Positions 42,883 through 56,900 are shown, counted from the stretch's first letter. The stretch is 64,000 bases of DNA from Cocos nucifera (GCA_006176705.1 QRFJ01002311.1:248001-312000); one strand, 5' to 3'. The notes: a model not told the origin generated them from the sequence alone. Translations and numbers: made by a program.

Positions 42883-45386
42883 TGTTGAAAAATGCATCCT
42901 AAAGCCAATCATCAGTCTATTGATTATTGAGCTATATTATCATTATAATTAATTTATTAATTAATAAAATATATTTTTGATATTTTTTGATCATAAGTTT
43001 TCATGTTCTAATGAACTCCACTATTGTAATGAAGTCCTTAGGACTATTTAGGTTCAATAAAAAGAAAATTTATCGATTAATCCTTAAAACTATTTATGAC
43101 CAAATGATAGGCTATTAATAAAGACGATAGCATCTATTGAGCATAGGTTGCTGTATGCCTTATAAGTTGATTGTCCTCTTAACTAAGGAGTGTGAAGATA
43201 CTGGTATGACATACGGATGAGATATAGGGGTACATCATTACTGAACATGATCAACTTCAGAGCATTTTGCTGTCGAGAATGTCTCTAATGAGATATAGGT
43301 ATAAGTGTCTCTTAGACCTGAGATCACCTCAGTGACTTACAAGTAACTCACTGTGCTTTGATACCGGACTAACCGAATTTTTAATTCAGTAACAAAAGGC
43401 TTCTAGGCATAGTCAAGTAATTGCAAAGTCGGTATGTGATCAAGATAGAATTGACTACTTAAAGAGTTGGAGAAGAATGTATCACTGTATTTCAATATAG
43501 CAAAATCTTGGCCAGGATAATCCATGAGATGGATTTCATATTTTAAAATATAATATGGACAACCTAATCAAAGTTGACAGTTGAACTCCAAGGTGTCTTA
43601 TGAGCATTTTGGTCAAGGAAATAAATTATATAAAAACTATATCCATATGGGTTCTAAGAATATTGTTCTATACATTCGACTTATCTGGTGGTCAGGTACC
43701 ATTGCTAGATGGTCATTTTGACTGGTACAAAAATTTATTTCTATGCTACTGACTTAGGTTTGGACCTATGGGGTCACACACATTAGAGTTCATGATCCGA
43801 TCGGATGGTTGATCAATGATTGAGAATTGTTTTAAGATTAAACGATCAATATGATTGATGTTTAACCTAGTACAAGTGTTACAGGAGGATCGATTAGTAA
43901 TTCGATTGCTAATTGACTTAATTTGATTAAGCCAGAGGATTGAGATTAAATTTAATTAAATATAATTTAATTAAATTTAGTTTGGATTTGATTTGATCAA
44001 GTTCAATTGATTTATTGGATAAGCCAAGTGCAAGGAAGAACTAGTCCTAGTTCAACTAAGACTTGGGTCAATCCAATTTTTTAATTTGATTAAAAAATTA
44101 AATTAGAATTAAATTTAATTTAATCTGATTTAGCTAAGTTCTTAATTAGATTAGGATCTAATTTAATTAGGTTGAATTACTTCTTATTTGATTTGGTTTG
44201 AGAAACCATATTTGACCAAGTCAAATATGGAATCCTAGTAAGACTAGGATCCATCTTCTTGCGCCACCTATATCCCATGCCCCCCATGCCCTTTTCTCTC
44301 TTTATTTCTGGTGACAAATCCCCTCTCCCTATGTTCATGCATGCCCACTCCTCTCCTCTATTTCTCACATGGCAATTGGTTGTGGACCAGGTCAAAAGGA
44401 GGAAGTTTGAATTTGATTTGAATTTTCCTTTGCATAGAGTTTTAGGAAACTAAAACTCCTCCCATGCATGCCGCCCTCCTCTTCCTATTTTCTCTCTATT
44501 TTATTCGGTGGAAAAAGAGAGTTTTGTGTGATAATAGTTTATGGTCCATGCCTAAAACATAGGAGGGGGGGTGCACCCAAGTGTTGGGCGCCCCAACTAG
44601 TTGCCAAATTGATTCTTTTCTAGTCTAAGAATTTAACCCAACAAGGACTCTTCTATAATTCATTATATAGGATGAATTTTAGGCTAATTTTTGGATATGT
44701 TCTAGACCTTGGAGAGTGCTTTTGGATGTGTGAATACCAAGGTGAGAAACCACTTAGGCATTGGGTTTTCATAGACACCAATCTAGGTGTCTAGGTGAGA
44801 GAATAGAGAAGAAGAAAAGGTTCTTCTTCTAGGGTTGCTTTGTTCTTCTCTTATCCTCCTCTTTTGAGATTATTTTTGAGAGTATCTCAAATCTAAAATC
44901 TCTCCTCTTCCTTCTATTCTTTGGAGGAGTCCAAATTTAGAAGAAAAAAGCACCAGATCGACTATCGAAGAAGGATCAGCACAGTACTAGCATACTATGC
45001 TGATTTCCTACATAGGACTTCTTATCGAGGTTCATGGGCTCGTGTGGATATCACTTAGAGGCCAGACGTGTGTGTGGCTTGGAGCATCATCCTCAAGCCC
45101 GGATCAATAAGTTAGAACATCTAACTTGCATAGGTAATATAGATCTGATCTATTATTACACACCTGCATTAGATGTAGTGTTGATGCATGTTGATATGAT
45201 CAACATGTTCTTCTTCTTTATGTTTTTAATTTTTGATTTAATCTCATACCATAACCATGTAATAGGATCTTAGATCTAGGTGTTCTCTACTTTTTATAAA
45301 TAAATTTTAATTTATTTTAGTCTTCCATTGTCTGATCTTGAAAAATTTCAAGATCTAGTCCTGAAACCCTAGATCTGATTCCTTCA
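42883..45386 (+). repeat. E2 3' LTR
   Basis: It starts TGTTGAAAAATGCATCC after a purine-rich stretch (42871-42882) and ends GATTCCTTCA. It pairs with 31807-35218. It has a short extra piece near 44565-44600 (GGGTGCACCCAAGTGTTGGG) not seen in the 5' LTR. Confidence 0.9.
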
Positions 45387-45790
45387 GGAAGAAGAAGATA
45401 AATCATTTCTTCTATTATGCTCGTTACCCTCGTCCTATGATCTATTGGTATCGACATTGCTCTATGGCAAGGAGACCCTAGAGTATGAAGATATGGTTTC
45501 GGTGCTGCGAACCAACGAACATCGAGAGAGGTTGACCAAAGAAGATGTTCCCCAAGAGGGCTTGACCATGGGAGAGAGACTTGGAAGAATAAAGGAGAGA
45601 GGCAAGTCAAGGAGATGGTCAAAGTTCCAGATTGAAGAGCAAGAATAGGAAGGAAGCCAGGTACTACAAGTGCAATGAGGTCAGACACTTCAGACGTGAT
45701 TGCCTATAGTTGAAGAACAAAAAGAAAGAAAAGAGTAGATCTGATGCGCTGAGTAGGGTGGTTGATAGTGAGGTGGAGAATGATCTCTTC
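45387..45790 (+). pseudogene. gag: Copia gag of G, C-terminal part
   Basis: It resumes with EEEDKSFLLLCSLPSSYDLL and LVSTLLYGKETLEYEDM, exactly where the upstream gag broke off. It then has a Lys/Arg-rich region and a zinc-knuckle remnant (YYKCNEVRHFRRDCL) near 45660-45705. There is at least one frameshift near 45630. Together with 16164-16567 it makes a nearly full-length gag. Confidence 0.8.
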
Positions 45791-47757
45791 ATTGTATCAG
45801 ATGGTCATAGGAGATATACAGATGTATGGATTTTAGATTTAGCCTGTTTGCATCACTACACCCAAAACTGATCTTGGTTCATTTCATACACCAAGATTGA
45901 TAAGGAGAGTGTGATACTTGGAGATGATCACCCATGTATAGTTGCTGGTATTGAAAGCATTCGGTGAGGATATTTATTAGTATGGTGCAGACTCTCATAA
46001 ATGTGAAGCACATTTCAAATTTGAATAAAAATCTCATATCACTAGGCTACCTAGAGCGGAGCAGTTGTAGCTTCAGCAGTCATGCCTGGAGTGGAGTTCT
46101 CAATATCTCCAATGGTGCTATGGTGGTGATAAGAGGCAGGAGAATGGAGAACAACCTCTATAAATTGGAAGGATCTATGGTGATCAAAAAAATTGATGCA
46201 TTAGCCATAGTGTAGGATCAGCAAGGGGCTCGTCAGTTGTGGCATTACTTCCTAGGCCACAAGGGTGATCGTGAGATGAAGGAGTTGAGCAAGCAAGGTC
46301 TGATTATAGATCTGGATGAAGATGTTATAGAGGTATGTGAGCCATGCCAGATGGATAAATAGAGAAGAGTACAGTTTGTCATCAGTTCAACCCATAGTGA
46401 GCCCTACTAGAACTAGTTCACACTAATGTGTGGGGACTCGCTCCATTTTCAGTTAGAAATGGGGTGAGATACTTCTTGACCTTCATAGATAATTTCTTGA
46501 GAAAGGTATGGGTCTACTTCATGAAGGAGAAATCAAAAGTCTTCTCTAGGTTTAAGGTATGGAATGCAAAAGTGAAGAAGGAGACCAGTCAAAGCTTGAA
46601 GTGTCTATAGTCGGACAACGGTAGAGAATACACCAGTAAAAAGTTTCAAAATTTTTATGAGGAGTATGGCATCAAAAGGCACTTCTCGGTGAAAGAAACT
46701 CCTAAGTAAAATAGGATGGCCGAAAGGATTAACAGAATCCTTTTGGAAAAGACACGGTGCATGAGGCTATAGGTAGGGCTTTCGAAGGCATTATGGATTG
46801 ATATAGTGGATGTAGCCTATTATCTGGTGAATTGATCTTCTCATATAAAGTTAGATGGTGGTATTCTAAAGGAGAGATGGTCTAAAAGAAAGAATGGGCT
46901 AAGCCATCTAATGGTATTTGGGTGCACAATATTTGTGCACATCGGTGCTAGTGAGCAGAGCAAGTTAAATGCTAGGTCATGGAAGATGGTGTTCTTGAAA
47001 TATCCACGAGGAGTTAAGAGATACCGAATATGAGATCCCTTGAAGAAGAAGGTCATCACTGGTATGGATGTCACTTTTGATGTGAATTCAGTTGTCCAAA
47101 GGTAAGTTGGCATAGAAGAGCAGCAGGAGGTCCAATAGGACAGTGCTGGACAGCTAACATCTTACTCTATTTTATCATTTGTAGGTGCATCAAGAGGACT
47201 TAGTATTTAGGTGGAGCACTCACTAAAGGTATCTCCATAGGTGGAGAGATATCAGATGGGTGAAGGAAGCCAAGAGGTCCAGTAGGACCAAGCTGGATCT
47301 AAGATGGACATCAGGATTGCACTATACAAGCCCAAAAGGAACATCAGGTAGCCAGAATGATACGACTTCGAGGATATGCTATCATATATCCTAGTGATAG
47401 AGAGAGATGGATCCAAGTAATGTCCGAAGATATGTAGTCTCTCCAAAAGAACGAGACATGGCGATTGGTGTAGTTGCCATAAGAAAAGAAATCCATTGAT
47501 TGCAAGTGGGTTTACCAATGCAAGGAGGGGCCAAGCAGGGAGGTTTCAAATATAAGGTACAGTTAGTGGCCAAGGGATACTGTCAGAAGGAAGGCATTGA
47601 TTTTAGCAAAATATTTTTTTCTATCGTTAGGCATACTTCCATCAGGATGCTGCTGAGCATCATAGCAGCTCAGGACTCGGAGCTAGAGCAGATAGATATC
47701 AAGACAGCATTCCTCTATAAGCATTATTGGAGAAATAAAATCTCCTCACATGGATCA
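45791..47757 (+). pseudogene. pol: Copia protease, integrase and start of reverse transcriptase of G
   Basis: The protease motif is weak (WILDLACLHHYT near 45830, lacking the DSG/DTG triad). The pre-integrase region has LWHYFLGHKGDREMKELSK and CEPCQMDK (46230-46365). The integrase follows with YFLTFIDNFLRKVWVYFMKE (46470), SDNGREYTSKKFQNF (46610) and RMAERINRILLEK (46715). After a Pro-poor linker the reverse transcriptase begins with KYKVQLVAKGYCQKEGIDFS and IDIKTAFLY (47550-47720). Multiple stops are present. The rest is missing where C begins near 47757. Confidence 0.8.
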
Positions 47758-47786
47758 ACATGGCCATTGGTGATCAGCCAGTAACA

Positions 47787-48284
47787 TGGAATGAACTTCT
47801 CCTAGAGATTTACGTGGAAGCACGATCAATGGATTCAAAAAATAGAGAAAAGAAGAAGAAGAGTTTTCTAGGAGAAAAGAGCTTTATTCAGTATAATTTC
47901 AAGATGTTACAATTTTTGACCTAATTTTAGTATAAATACTTTATAAAGGGTCAAGTCCCAAGATCATAGAAAAATTTTTCCAAACCCAAACAACCCATGT
48001 ACACAAAACTAATCCCATGACACTTAGCCGGTTTAGTTTCAAGCTAAGTTGGGCCAGCAGTCTTGAAAATAGTACTTTCTATTTGAATTTTCTCTGAGAT
48101 ATAACCGATCCAATCTAAGACTAAGCCGATCTAGTTTCTAACTTAGCCAACCTAGTCTCAGGATGAGCTGGCTAAGTTTCTGTGCCATACTTATCTAGAC
48201 TCATCTCTTCTTCGGCTTGCTCCCATTTTCCCATGATCTTTCATCTTATATTTTCAAGACTTGGGAGTGCCACTTCTGAGCTCA
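47787..48284 (-). repeat. C 3' LTR
   Basis: It follows RNase H and a purine-rich GGTGGAGAATA. It begins TGAGCTCAGAAGTGGCACTCC at 48284. The end at 47787 (GTTCATTCCA) is a guess because no second copy is visible. A GAATAAAGC stretch near 47880 may be its poly(A) signal. Confidence 0.55.
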
Positions 48285-48329
48285 TATTCTCCACCTTAGG
48301 TTTTTCAAGTTCTTGTAAACTCATCTCTT

Positions 48330-48981
48330 CCTAGTAGATTCATCCATGCCATACATATCTGAAAGTTGTCTCTAGAGAGTACCTTTGTGAGTGCATCAGA
48401 CTAATTCTTCTTGGTATGGATCTTCATCAATTCTACTTCATTTTCCTCCACTAGCTCTCTGATCTTGTGGTACCTCATATCTTTATGCTTTATACGTGCA
48501 TGATAGACTAGGTTCTGTGCCAGTAGCAGAGCACTTTGACTATTACTGTATAGTATAACCTTGCTTTGCTCCACCCCCAACTCAATAATCAACCTCCTAA
48601 GCCAAAGAGCTTTCTTTGCAGCCTCAGTCATTCCAATGTACTCGGTCTTTATGGTAGACAAGATCATGATTAGCTGAAAGATTGATCTCCAAGACATCGA
48701 TCCATTACACATGCAGAAGAGGTATCCAGTAGTAGACCTTCTTATATAAAAATCACCAGCATAATTTCCATCTACAAGTCCTTTAAGAGGATCCAAACCT
48801 CCATCTTCAAATCCTTCAGACTGCCCATCAAATACCAAACCATAATCCCTTATTCGATGCAAATATCTCAATATCCATCTCAATGCTTTTCAGTATTCCT
48901 TTCCAGGATTAGCCATGTATCTACTAACCATGCTCACTGCATGTGCTATATCTGATCAACAACACATGATAGTGTACATCA
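48330..48981 (-). pseudogene. pol: Copia RNase H of C
   Basis: Just left of B the minus strand reads SDIAHAVSMVSRYMANPGK. It continues with RWILRYLHRIRDYGLVFDGQ and LVDGNYAGDFYIRRSTTGYL, where the first catalytic Asp is in VDGNYAGD. SWRSIFQ, TIKTEYIGMTEAAKKALWL, LYSNSQSALLLAQN and KHKDMRYHKIRELVE follow, and it ends SDALTKVLSRDNF. This is a well-preserved Ty1/Copia RNase H with an open stretch from 48883 to 48401. It joins the reverse transcriptase across B. Confidence 0.85.
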
Positions 48982-51263
48982 TATTAGATATGTGTGCCGT
49001 AGAAGCTAGAATTGGCTGACACTTGTAATACACTTCTAAGGGTAAAATTATAATTTTGACTATAAATAATAAAATGAATTATTTTCTATCACATATGTGT
49101 ATTTAGTATCTGTGATACATTTCTTGAGTTAATGGTAATGATAATTCTTCTTTTTAAGAGTTGAAAATTTAAGACAAGAATTTTCATTATTAACTCATAG
49201 AATATTTCTGACCGTAGGATCACCATAATGATGGTGATTGATCTGGAAGGTTAGTGTAGAATCGCTTCTTTATAATAAATGAGTCTTGAGTCTATAGTGT
49301 AGAGACACCGGAGTGAGAGTATAAGTACTCATTAGAGAATGAGGGCACTGAGCGTGACCATCTCAAGTAGTCATAAGAAAGTCTACCTTCTGATCGATGA
49401 CTGACTCGAAGCTGCAGTGGTGTGTCTGGTTCTTTGACCTGAGGTGTATCGGTAGCTCACCTTGAGGGTATTATAGTTTGACTACACCATAACTTAGTCT
49501 CCTAGCCAATCGAAATCCTGAGGTGTATGCTGGCTATAGCATGTTCATTATAGGAATTGGATTGCACCAAGATGGAATCTATCTACCTCGATGGATGAAG
49601 AGTAGCCCTATGATGATCATGAGAATCAAGTCCATAAACCCATGGCCATGGCAGAGAGTGAAATAATAGAAAGAGTTTCTATTAAGATTTTCACATCAGA
49701 CTTGAATCGAATGATTAAATCATATGATAGAAATTAGGGTTTGACGAGTTCACCTTAACCCTAATCTAATCGGGGCTCAAGATATAAGAACTTAATCACA
49801 CAAGCAGCTACACCGAGAGGTTTGTCTTCAGTTTTGATGGGTTGCCACCATATACTGCTAGGTATCACTGATGAATTCTGGGAGCAATTAGAATGATTTA
49901 GATGATCGATCATTCTAGTTATCTGAATCAAAAAAGTTCTAATCCATCGAAAGGAGTTTCGATGATGTCGATGATAGGAGATCACTACATATCCCATTAC
50001 CACACAAAACTGAACCTAACTAAGTCACACAAATAAGGGTTTGGATCTGGATATCAATTGAACTAACCCAGTTCAACTGATTTGAATTAGATTCAATTAG
50101 GTTCAAGAAAATCGTGCTAGCACACGATTGAACCTAACATTCTCCTTTTTCTATCATTAAAAGTTATCTCGACTGAGCCAAATGAGTTTGTGCTCACTCA
50201 GGTACCTTTACCTGGTCTGACTGGAGCTTGTCTAGGTCAGAAAAGGATTGTCTTAATTTATAAGATAAATTTAAGATAACACCTACCATTTTCTGTCACC
50301 TGCTAATTCTTGTCCTTTGACTTTGGTCAAACATTGACCTTGATCCTTAGACATCTGCCCATGTATCATGCGCTTATTGGAGAGTAGATAGGGGCTTGTC
50401 CCCTCTCTAAAAATTGGAAAGGAGGGGGCACATGCCTAGGATGGCGTGCGCCCATGGATAGGGATGCTTGGAGTCCTATACGGATGGGACACCAGGTTGC
50501 TTCTTGGATTCAAACTAGGTGACCCTCACCTATAGACTTTGACCAGTCCAGGTGCCACCTTAGGATGAATCTATGGGTCTCTCATCTGATTAGATTAGGT
50601 GATATCATTCCACCAATCAGATTTAGATCTGATTAAATAAAGCAACGTGACTGGCCGGGGTGATGTGGCACTGCATGGCGCAGCAGGGTCTATATAAAGA
50701 CCTATTTGCACCCAACTTTTAGAGTCTCCTCTCCTAGCCATGCCCCAAGGCTGTCCCTCTCCCTTCTCCATGCCACCTTCAGGCCATCTCTCTCCTCTCC
50801 ACACCTAAGGATAGTTGGACTTTAGATTAGTGCGATTCAGTTAAGAAAAGGCTGACGAGAAAGGAAGAAGGCAGCACTATTTCAGAGACGACTGTTGATC
50901 TTCAAAAGGAGTTTCAAAGATCCTCCAAATCAGATCCAGATCTAATTTTTGGAGAAAAGAAAGAGAAGGAGAAGATCTCTAGATCCAGTTTGAGTGAATA
51001 CTAATAGAGGCCGAGCACTTGCATGGCTAGATTCAGAACCTTAGGCAATCAGCAAGATCATCAACGGGTAATCGGATTACCCATATCAAGGTAAAACTAA
51101 TTTAAATTTAATTTAATTTAATTTTTTTATTTATCAGATCATAAAATTAGATCTAAAAAATATTAGATCTAATTAGGATCTAAGAGAAAATTTTTTGAAA
51201 TATGCCTCTTGATCCAATCAGATCTGAACGAACCTGACCCTAAAAAATCAAGATTTTTCTTCA
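48982..51263 (+). repeat. B 5' LTR
   Basis: It is 2282 bp, starting TATTAGATATGTGTGCC (TG changed to TA) and ending TTTTTCTTCA. It differs from the 3' LTR at many scattered sites, mostly transitions, so the insertion is not recent. Confidence 0.95.
50691..50698 (+). promoter_or_regulatory. TATA box candidate of the B 5' LTR
   Basis: TATATAAA in GGTCTATATAAAGACC lies about 570 bp before the LTR end. It is conserved at 58825-58832 in the 3' LTR and partly at 26764 in A2. Confidence 0.6.
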
Positions 51264-51265
51264 AC

Positions 51266-51277
51266 TGGTATCAGAGC
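51266..51277 (+). other. Primer binding site of B
   Basis: TGGTATCAGAGC lies two bases after the LTR and fits initiator methionine tRNA. Confidence 0.94.
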
Positions 51278-53137
51278 TAGGTTCTTGTAAAATTTATTTA
51301 GATCTAATTTAATCTAATAAATTAATAATTTTAGATATCACATGAGATATGATTAGATCTAAAATTAGAAAATTAAAAAATTAAAATTAATTATTCTAAA
51401 TCTAATATGTATGAGATACATAACTAGACTAGGAATAGAATTATTCTATATGCAGTCTAGTATCATAATTTTTATTTAATTAAATATAATTTTTTTTAGA
51501 TCTATTTATTTATTATTTTTTGATCTTATAAATGTTATAATCAAATCTAAAAATAAAAAATAAATTTAATTTAATTTATTCATATGAGATATGATAATTG
51601 CATGTTTAGACTAGTTATAGAATAGTTCTACAGATAGGTCTAGATTAAATTTTATTTGATGAGATCAAATTTAAATTTAATTTTTTAGATGATTATGAGA
51701 TAATTTAGATCTAAAAGTTATACATGCATGATACATGAGATGTGTGCAAAACATGTTTTAATTAGATCAATTTTCTTATATGAGATATATGCTTAGATCT
51801 AATTATTTTTGTTGATTAGTTGTATTTTTGATTAAGGCGTTCTCCTTGACCGTCCGGTCATAAGAATAAAGTAGGATTTAAAGACCCTCTTCTCCCATTT
51901 GATGGGGTGTTCTTATGATGTGTAGGGTTGCTGCGCGTTCGTTCTTAATCAAAAATTGACAACTTACTTTCTACAAAACCCTAGATCCTGAAATCCTAGG
52001 ATCTTATTTGCATGTTTTATTTTTGAACCCTGAACTTAATTGAGAATTAAGATTATGAAATATATTAGATCTAAAATTGAGAATTTTTAGATCTAAGACA
52101 TGTTCATAAAATTGGGTTCGGGCTTGGGTAGCTCAATTAGGTCTAGCGGTTGATCAAATCGAATCAAGAGTTGGTTAGATGGGATCAACAATGCTTAAAT
52201 TGACCAGCCTAATAGGATTAAGTCTGGGTCAAGATCGAGTCACGTGAGTGATCGATCAAGCTAAGACCTAATTAGGCTCATGGTTAGAGTCTGGATTGTA
52301 GGCTAACCCGATTGGTTCTGGCTCAATAATTTGGTGTCTAAGGTAAGTTTGGCAGATACGACCGACTGGTTTTTAATTGGAAGCTACTCGACTCGAATGC
52401 ATTCTTGTCGAGTTAATGGCATATCCCTTCCACCTAGTCTCACTTACCTGGCCATGTTTGTTGACTCAGTTCTGATCTGAGGTGGTCAATAATCCGAGCT
52501 AACCCATGCCACTAGGTTAGTCATAATGGTTATGACTATGTCAAGTCTAGTTTAATGAGACCTAAATCAAATCTTCCTAAGAAAAGATTAAGTCTAAGGT
52601 CTTCCACCATTGTAGATGTGCGGGCCCTTCCCGGGGTTGATTGTTCTCGGCTGGTTACAGTGGCTCAGTTGCACCGAAAAGATGCAACCATGTCTATTAG
52701 GCATTGGATGCTATGGGCTGGAGGATGAGTTGGGCTCAATATTCTGGATACGGTGAGAGACTCAATTAGGAATCCAGTCTATGCAAATGGTGGGTCTGAC
52801 TTAACTAAGGAGTGGATCAATATTTCTGGATACGGTGAGATTCATGAATTAGAGACCAAGTTTGGGTGCACCATGATTAGAGAATCATTGAACAAGAGTT
52901 GTTCACTCATTGGCTAATCCATCATCAATAACTGTTAGGTGAGGTGATGAGTCAGTTGGTGAGACCGCACCACCCACTAGAAATCATTAATCGTGGAGAT
53001 TTTCACATCTCTACAGAGAGAGTGTAGGGATCCAAGAAAATAGTGGGAGCTAATTTGTTTAAAAATAAAATTCCTAAATAAATTGGTTAAGTCTTAATTA
53101 TAGTATCTAACTAGAAACTTTGACTCTCTACAGAAAA
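51278..53137 (+). other. Leader of B
   Basis: This 1.86-kb noncoding leader is shared with A1 (23042-24830). It has no long frame. It carries a conserved stretch around TAAGGCGTTCTCCTTGACCG and GGATCCAAGAAAATAG near gag. Confidence 0.75.
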
Positions 53138-53930
53138 ATGTCTGCATCCAACCCATCTAGCATGAATCCTGGACACCCATAGACTGACCGGACCAAATTA
53201 TAAGGATTGGCTTCAAAAACTTCAAAATCATTTTGGGATTCGAGAAGTTAACTCATGTATTGGATCAGGACCCTCCCACCTTACCAGCTCGTCCATCCAC
53301 TGAACAGAGAGCATCTCTAGATAAGTGGACAGACGATGATAACAAGGCCAGATACTACATGTTGGACTCGATGTCTGATGAACTTCAGCGCCAACATGAA
53401 GATATCAGGACTGCTCGCCAAATGTTGGCTCACCTATAGGAGATGTTTGGTGAACAGAGTCGCGCAGCCAAGTATCAAGTCACTAAACGACTGTTCAAGG
53501 CTAAGATGCATGATGGGCAGTCAGTCCAAGATCATTGTCTGATGATGATCAAGGACTTGGAAGAGCTTGAGAAGCTCGGAGTGAGGTTGGACTTGGATCT
53601 GCAGAATGATATAATTCTGCAATCCTTGACTGATGCATATGGGCAGTTCATCATGAACTACCATATGCATAAACTTCAAAATTCCTTGGCCAAACTTATG
53701 AACATGCTGGTTACCGCTGAGCTTTTCATGAAAGATTTCTAAAGGCTCAGTACTTGCTATGGAACGGACTTCTTCCCAAGAGAAAGTCTTTTGAAAAGAA
53801 AAGAAGTCTGCGAAAAAGCAAGAAGGTGGAAGGAGGAAAAAAAGAAAAAGACAGAGCTGAAGAAGAAGGCCACTGATAAAGAAAAGTATTTTTATTACAA
53901 CAATGACAGTCACTAGAAGCAAAACTGTCC
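53138..53930 (+). pseudogene. gag: Copia gag of B (frameshifted)
   Basis: It starts at the ATG at 53138 (MSASNPSSMNPG), followed by LTGPNYKDWLQKLQ and a frameshift near 53220. The main frame (53233-53742) encodes WTDDDNKARYYMLDSMSDEL, a stop near 53437, then SRAAKYQVTKRLFKAKMHDG and LQNDIILQSLTDAYGQFIMN, typical of Copia gags. A Lys-rich region and the zinc-knuckle remnant (YFYYNNDSH, stop, KQNCP) follow at 53886-53930, with the first knuckle Cys residues lost. Confidence 0.83.
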
Positions 53931-56900
53931 TACTTACCTGGCCACCCTAAAGAAGAAGGAGGCAGGTCCTTCTGGAGGTATGCTCGTTATTGAGTCTAAC
54001 CTTATGATTTCTTTTGCATCCAGTTAGATGCTTGACTCTGGTTCTAGTGCTCACTTGTGCACTTCTATGCAGGGTCTTGAGGATAGCAGGAGGCTGAGGG
54101 ATGGTGAGATGATCCTGCATGTCGAAAATGGAGCAAGAGTTACTGCCGTGGCCGTGGGAACATATCCTCTTCAGCTACCATCTGGTTTAGACTTAGTATT
54201 AAAAGACTGTTATTATGTGCCTGCAGCAAGCAGGAATTTGATTTCTGTTTCTTGCCTTGCATTAGAAGGCTATGTAATTAGTTTTCTTAAGGACCATTGT
54301 AACATTCTTTATGAAAGAAATAAAATTGCAAGTGGTTTACTTATTAATGGTCTTTATCAGTTACATGTTGATGTATCTGCTTTTAATTTCGAGCAAAATA
54401 TGAATGCCATAAAATCAAAATGAGCTAGGGATAGTCCAAATGATAGGTATCTATGGCACCTAAGACTAGGTCATATAGCAGAAGATAGGGTTAACAAATT
54501 GGAGAAAATAGGGCTATTGAGTCCGTTGACTTTCGAGTCATATCCAATTTGTGAATCCTATCTTCATGGCAAAATGACTAAGCTTCCTTTTGTAGGACAT
54601 GGGGAAAGGGCTACGGATCTTCTTGCCCTAGTACATATAGATGTGTACGGTCCATTTGATGTGCTGGCTAGAGGCAACCTAGTCTACTTCATAACCTTTA
54701 CCGATGATTTATCTAGGTATGGGTATGTGTATCTTATGAGACATAAGTCTGAAGCTTTTGAAAAGTTCAAAGAATTCAGACATGAAGTAGAAAAGTAAAC
54801 TGGAAAACCCATTAAGGTTCTTCGATCAGATCGAGGAGGTGAATACCTTAGTCGAGAATTTTTTGACTATCTCAAGAAAAATGGCATAGTCTCTCAATGG
54901 ACTCCACCAGGAACATCTCAACTCAATAGGATTTCAGAACGGAGAAATCAGACCCTATTAGATATGGTCCGATCCATGATGAGCTTTACAGACCTTCCTG
55001 ATTTTTTTTGGAGATACTGTTTGTTAACTACAATATACTTACTGAATAGGGTTCCTTCTAAAACCGTTCCTACCACACCGTATGAGATATGGCATGGTAA
55101 GAAACCAAGTCTGAGTCATCTCAGAATTTGGGGTTGTTCAGCTCATATCAAAAGATAAGAAGCGGATAAGTTAGACTTTAGGTCCTTTAGAGCTCGATTC
55201 ATAGGATATCTTAAAGAGTCATTAGGATATTATTTCTACATTCCAGAAGATCACAATGTGATTGTGAGTCGACATGCCATCTTTCTTGAAAAATAGTTTA
55301 TTCAAGATAGCGGCATAGGAAAGCAGATCAAGCTCGATGAGAAAGTCTCACAAGAGCAATGAGCTAAGGACCAAATGAAACCAAATCAGATTAAGCTAAT
55401 CCAGTCACTACCTCCTCCACCTCATAGATCGAAAATAGTTTTTCGTCCTCCTGAGAGGTACATAGGTACTATTTCAGAGGATGTAGAGAAAATGTTTCTC
55501 ATAGATAATGAGGTTCATGGTGATGATCCCAAAACCTATAATGAGATGATATCAGATATCAACTCTGAGAAATGGTTAGAGGCAATGAAGTCAAAAATTG
55601 ACTCAATATACTCAAACCAAGTCTGGATCTTGGTAAATCCACCAGAAGGTATAGTACCTATTGGGTGTAAATGGATCTACAAGAGAAGGATTGGTGCAGA
55701 TAGAAATGTGGAGACATTCAAGGCTAGATTAGTGGTAAAAAATTATAGTCAACGCGAAGGCATTGACTATCAGAATACCTTTTCGTCAGTAGCTATGCTA
55801 AAATCCATCCGCACATTGCTTGCTATTGCAGCCTATTTTGACTATGAAATATGGCAAATGGACGTAAAAATGGAGTTCTTAAATGGATATCTTGAGAAAG
55901 ATATCTATATGGAACAGCCGCTAGGTTTCACATCCGATGATGATGATCACAAGGTTTGCAAGCTGCAAAGATCCATATATGGACTTAAGCAAGTATCTCG
56001 GAGTTGAAATACTCATTTTAATGATGTGATCAAAATATTTGATTTCATCAAGAATGAGGAGGAGCCATGTGTCTTCAAAAAGGTCAATGGGAGTGCTGTT
56101 GTCTTTCTCGTATTGTACGTGGATGACATCCTTCTTATTGGGAATGATATTTCCATGTTGACCATAGTTAAAATGTAGTTATCTAAAGAATTCTCCATGA
56201 AAGACCTAGGAGAAGCATCCTTTATTCTGAGAATTAAGGTCTATAGAGATAGACCGAATAGGATGCTAGGACTTTCACAGAAGATGTACATAGAGGAAGT
56301 ACTAAAGAGGTTTAGTATAGAAAACTCTAAGAGGGGTTTAGTATCCTTCAGGCATGGCATTCATCATTTCAAGAAGATGTGCCCTAGCACACCTGAGGAA
56401 ATAGAACGCATGAGTAAGATCCCTTATGCTTCAGCAATAGGGGGCCTCATGTATGCCATATTATGTACACGACCTGATATAGCCCATGCCGTGAGTGCCA
56501 CGAGCAGATATCAGTCGAATCCAAGTGAAGAACACTAAACTTCTATGAAATGTATCCTTAAGTACTTAAGAAGAACTAAGGATATGTTACTGATCTTTGG
56601 CAATAGAGAGCCCCAAGTTCAGGGGTATACAGACTCGGACTTTATGTCTAATGTAGATGATCGAAAGTTGATATCTGAAAGTTTGTTTATGTGCAATGAT
56701 GGAGCTATCAGTTGAAAAAGTTTCAAATAGACAGTGATAGCAGATTCCACCATGAAAGTAGAATATATCGCTGCATTAGAAGCTGCAAAGGAGACATTCT
56801 AGTACAAGAAGTTTACCGTGGAGATCGAAGTGATGCCATCAGATGCCATTCCTCTATACTACGATAATAATAGTGCCATAGTCCTTGCTAAGAAGTCGAG

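Larger units (their letters stand above)
31807..45386 (+). mobile_element. E2: Copia element with both LTRs, decayed
   Basis: The 5' LTR (31807-35218), primer site, leader, gag, pol remnants and 3' LTR (42883-45386) are all present. Flanks are GAAGG and GGAAG, so the target duplication is imperfect. It is the same family as E1. The 5' LTR carries a 940-bp tandem duplication that the 3' LTR lacks. Pol is interrupted by a solo LTR of family A (38600-40882) and lacks most of RNase H. It is inserted in the gag of G. Confidence 0.88.
15291..47757 (+). mobile_element. G: Copia element, host of nested insertions F and E2, cut by C
   Basis: A plus-strand Copia is present in three pieces: 15291-16567 (5' LTR, primer site, start of gag), 31793-31806 (14 bases of gag) and 45387 to about 47757 (rest of gag, protease, integrase, start of reverse transcriptase). 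The joins restore the gag reading VKMKEEEDKSFLLLCSLPSS. F sits at the first break and E2 at the second. C follows on the right, and the rest of G is not in the window. The right boundary is uncertain by about 30 bases. Confidence 0.8.
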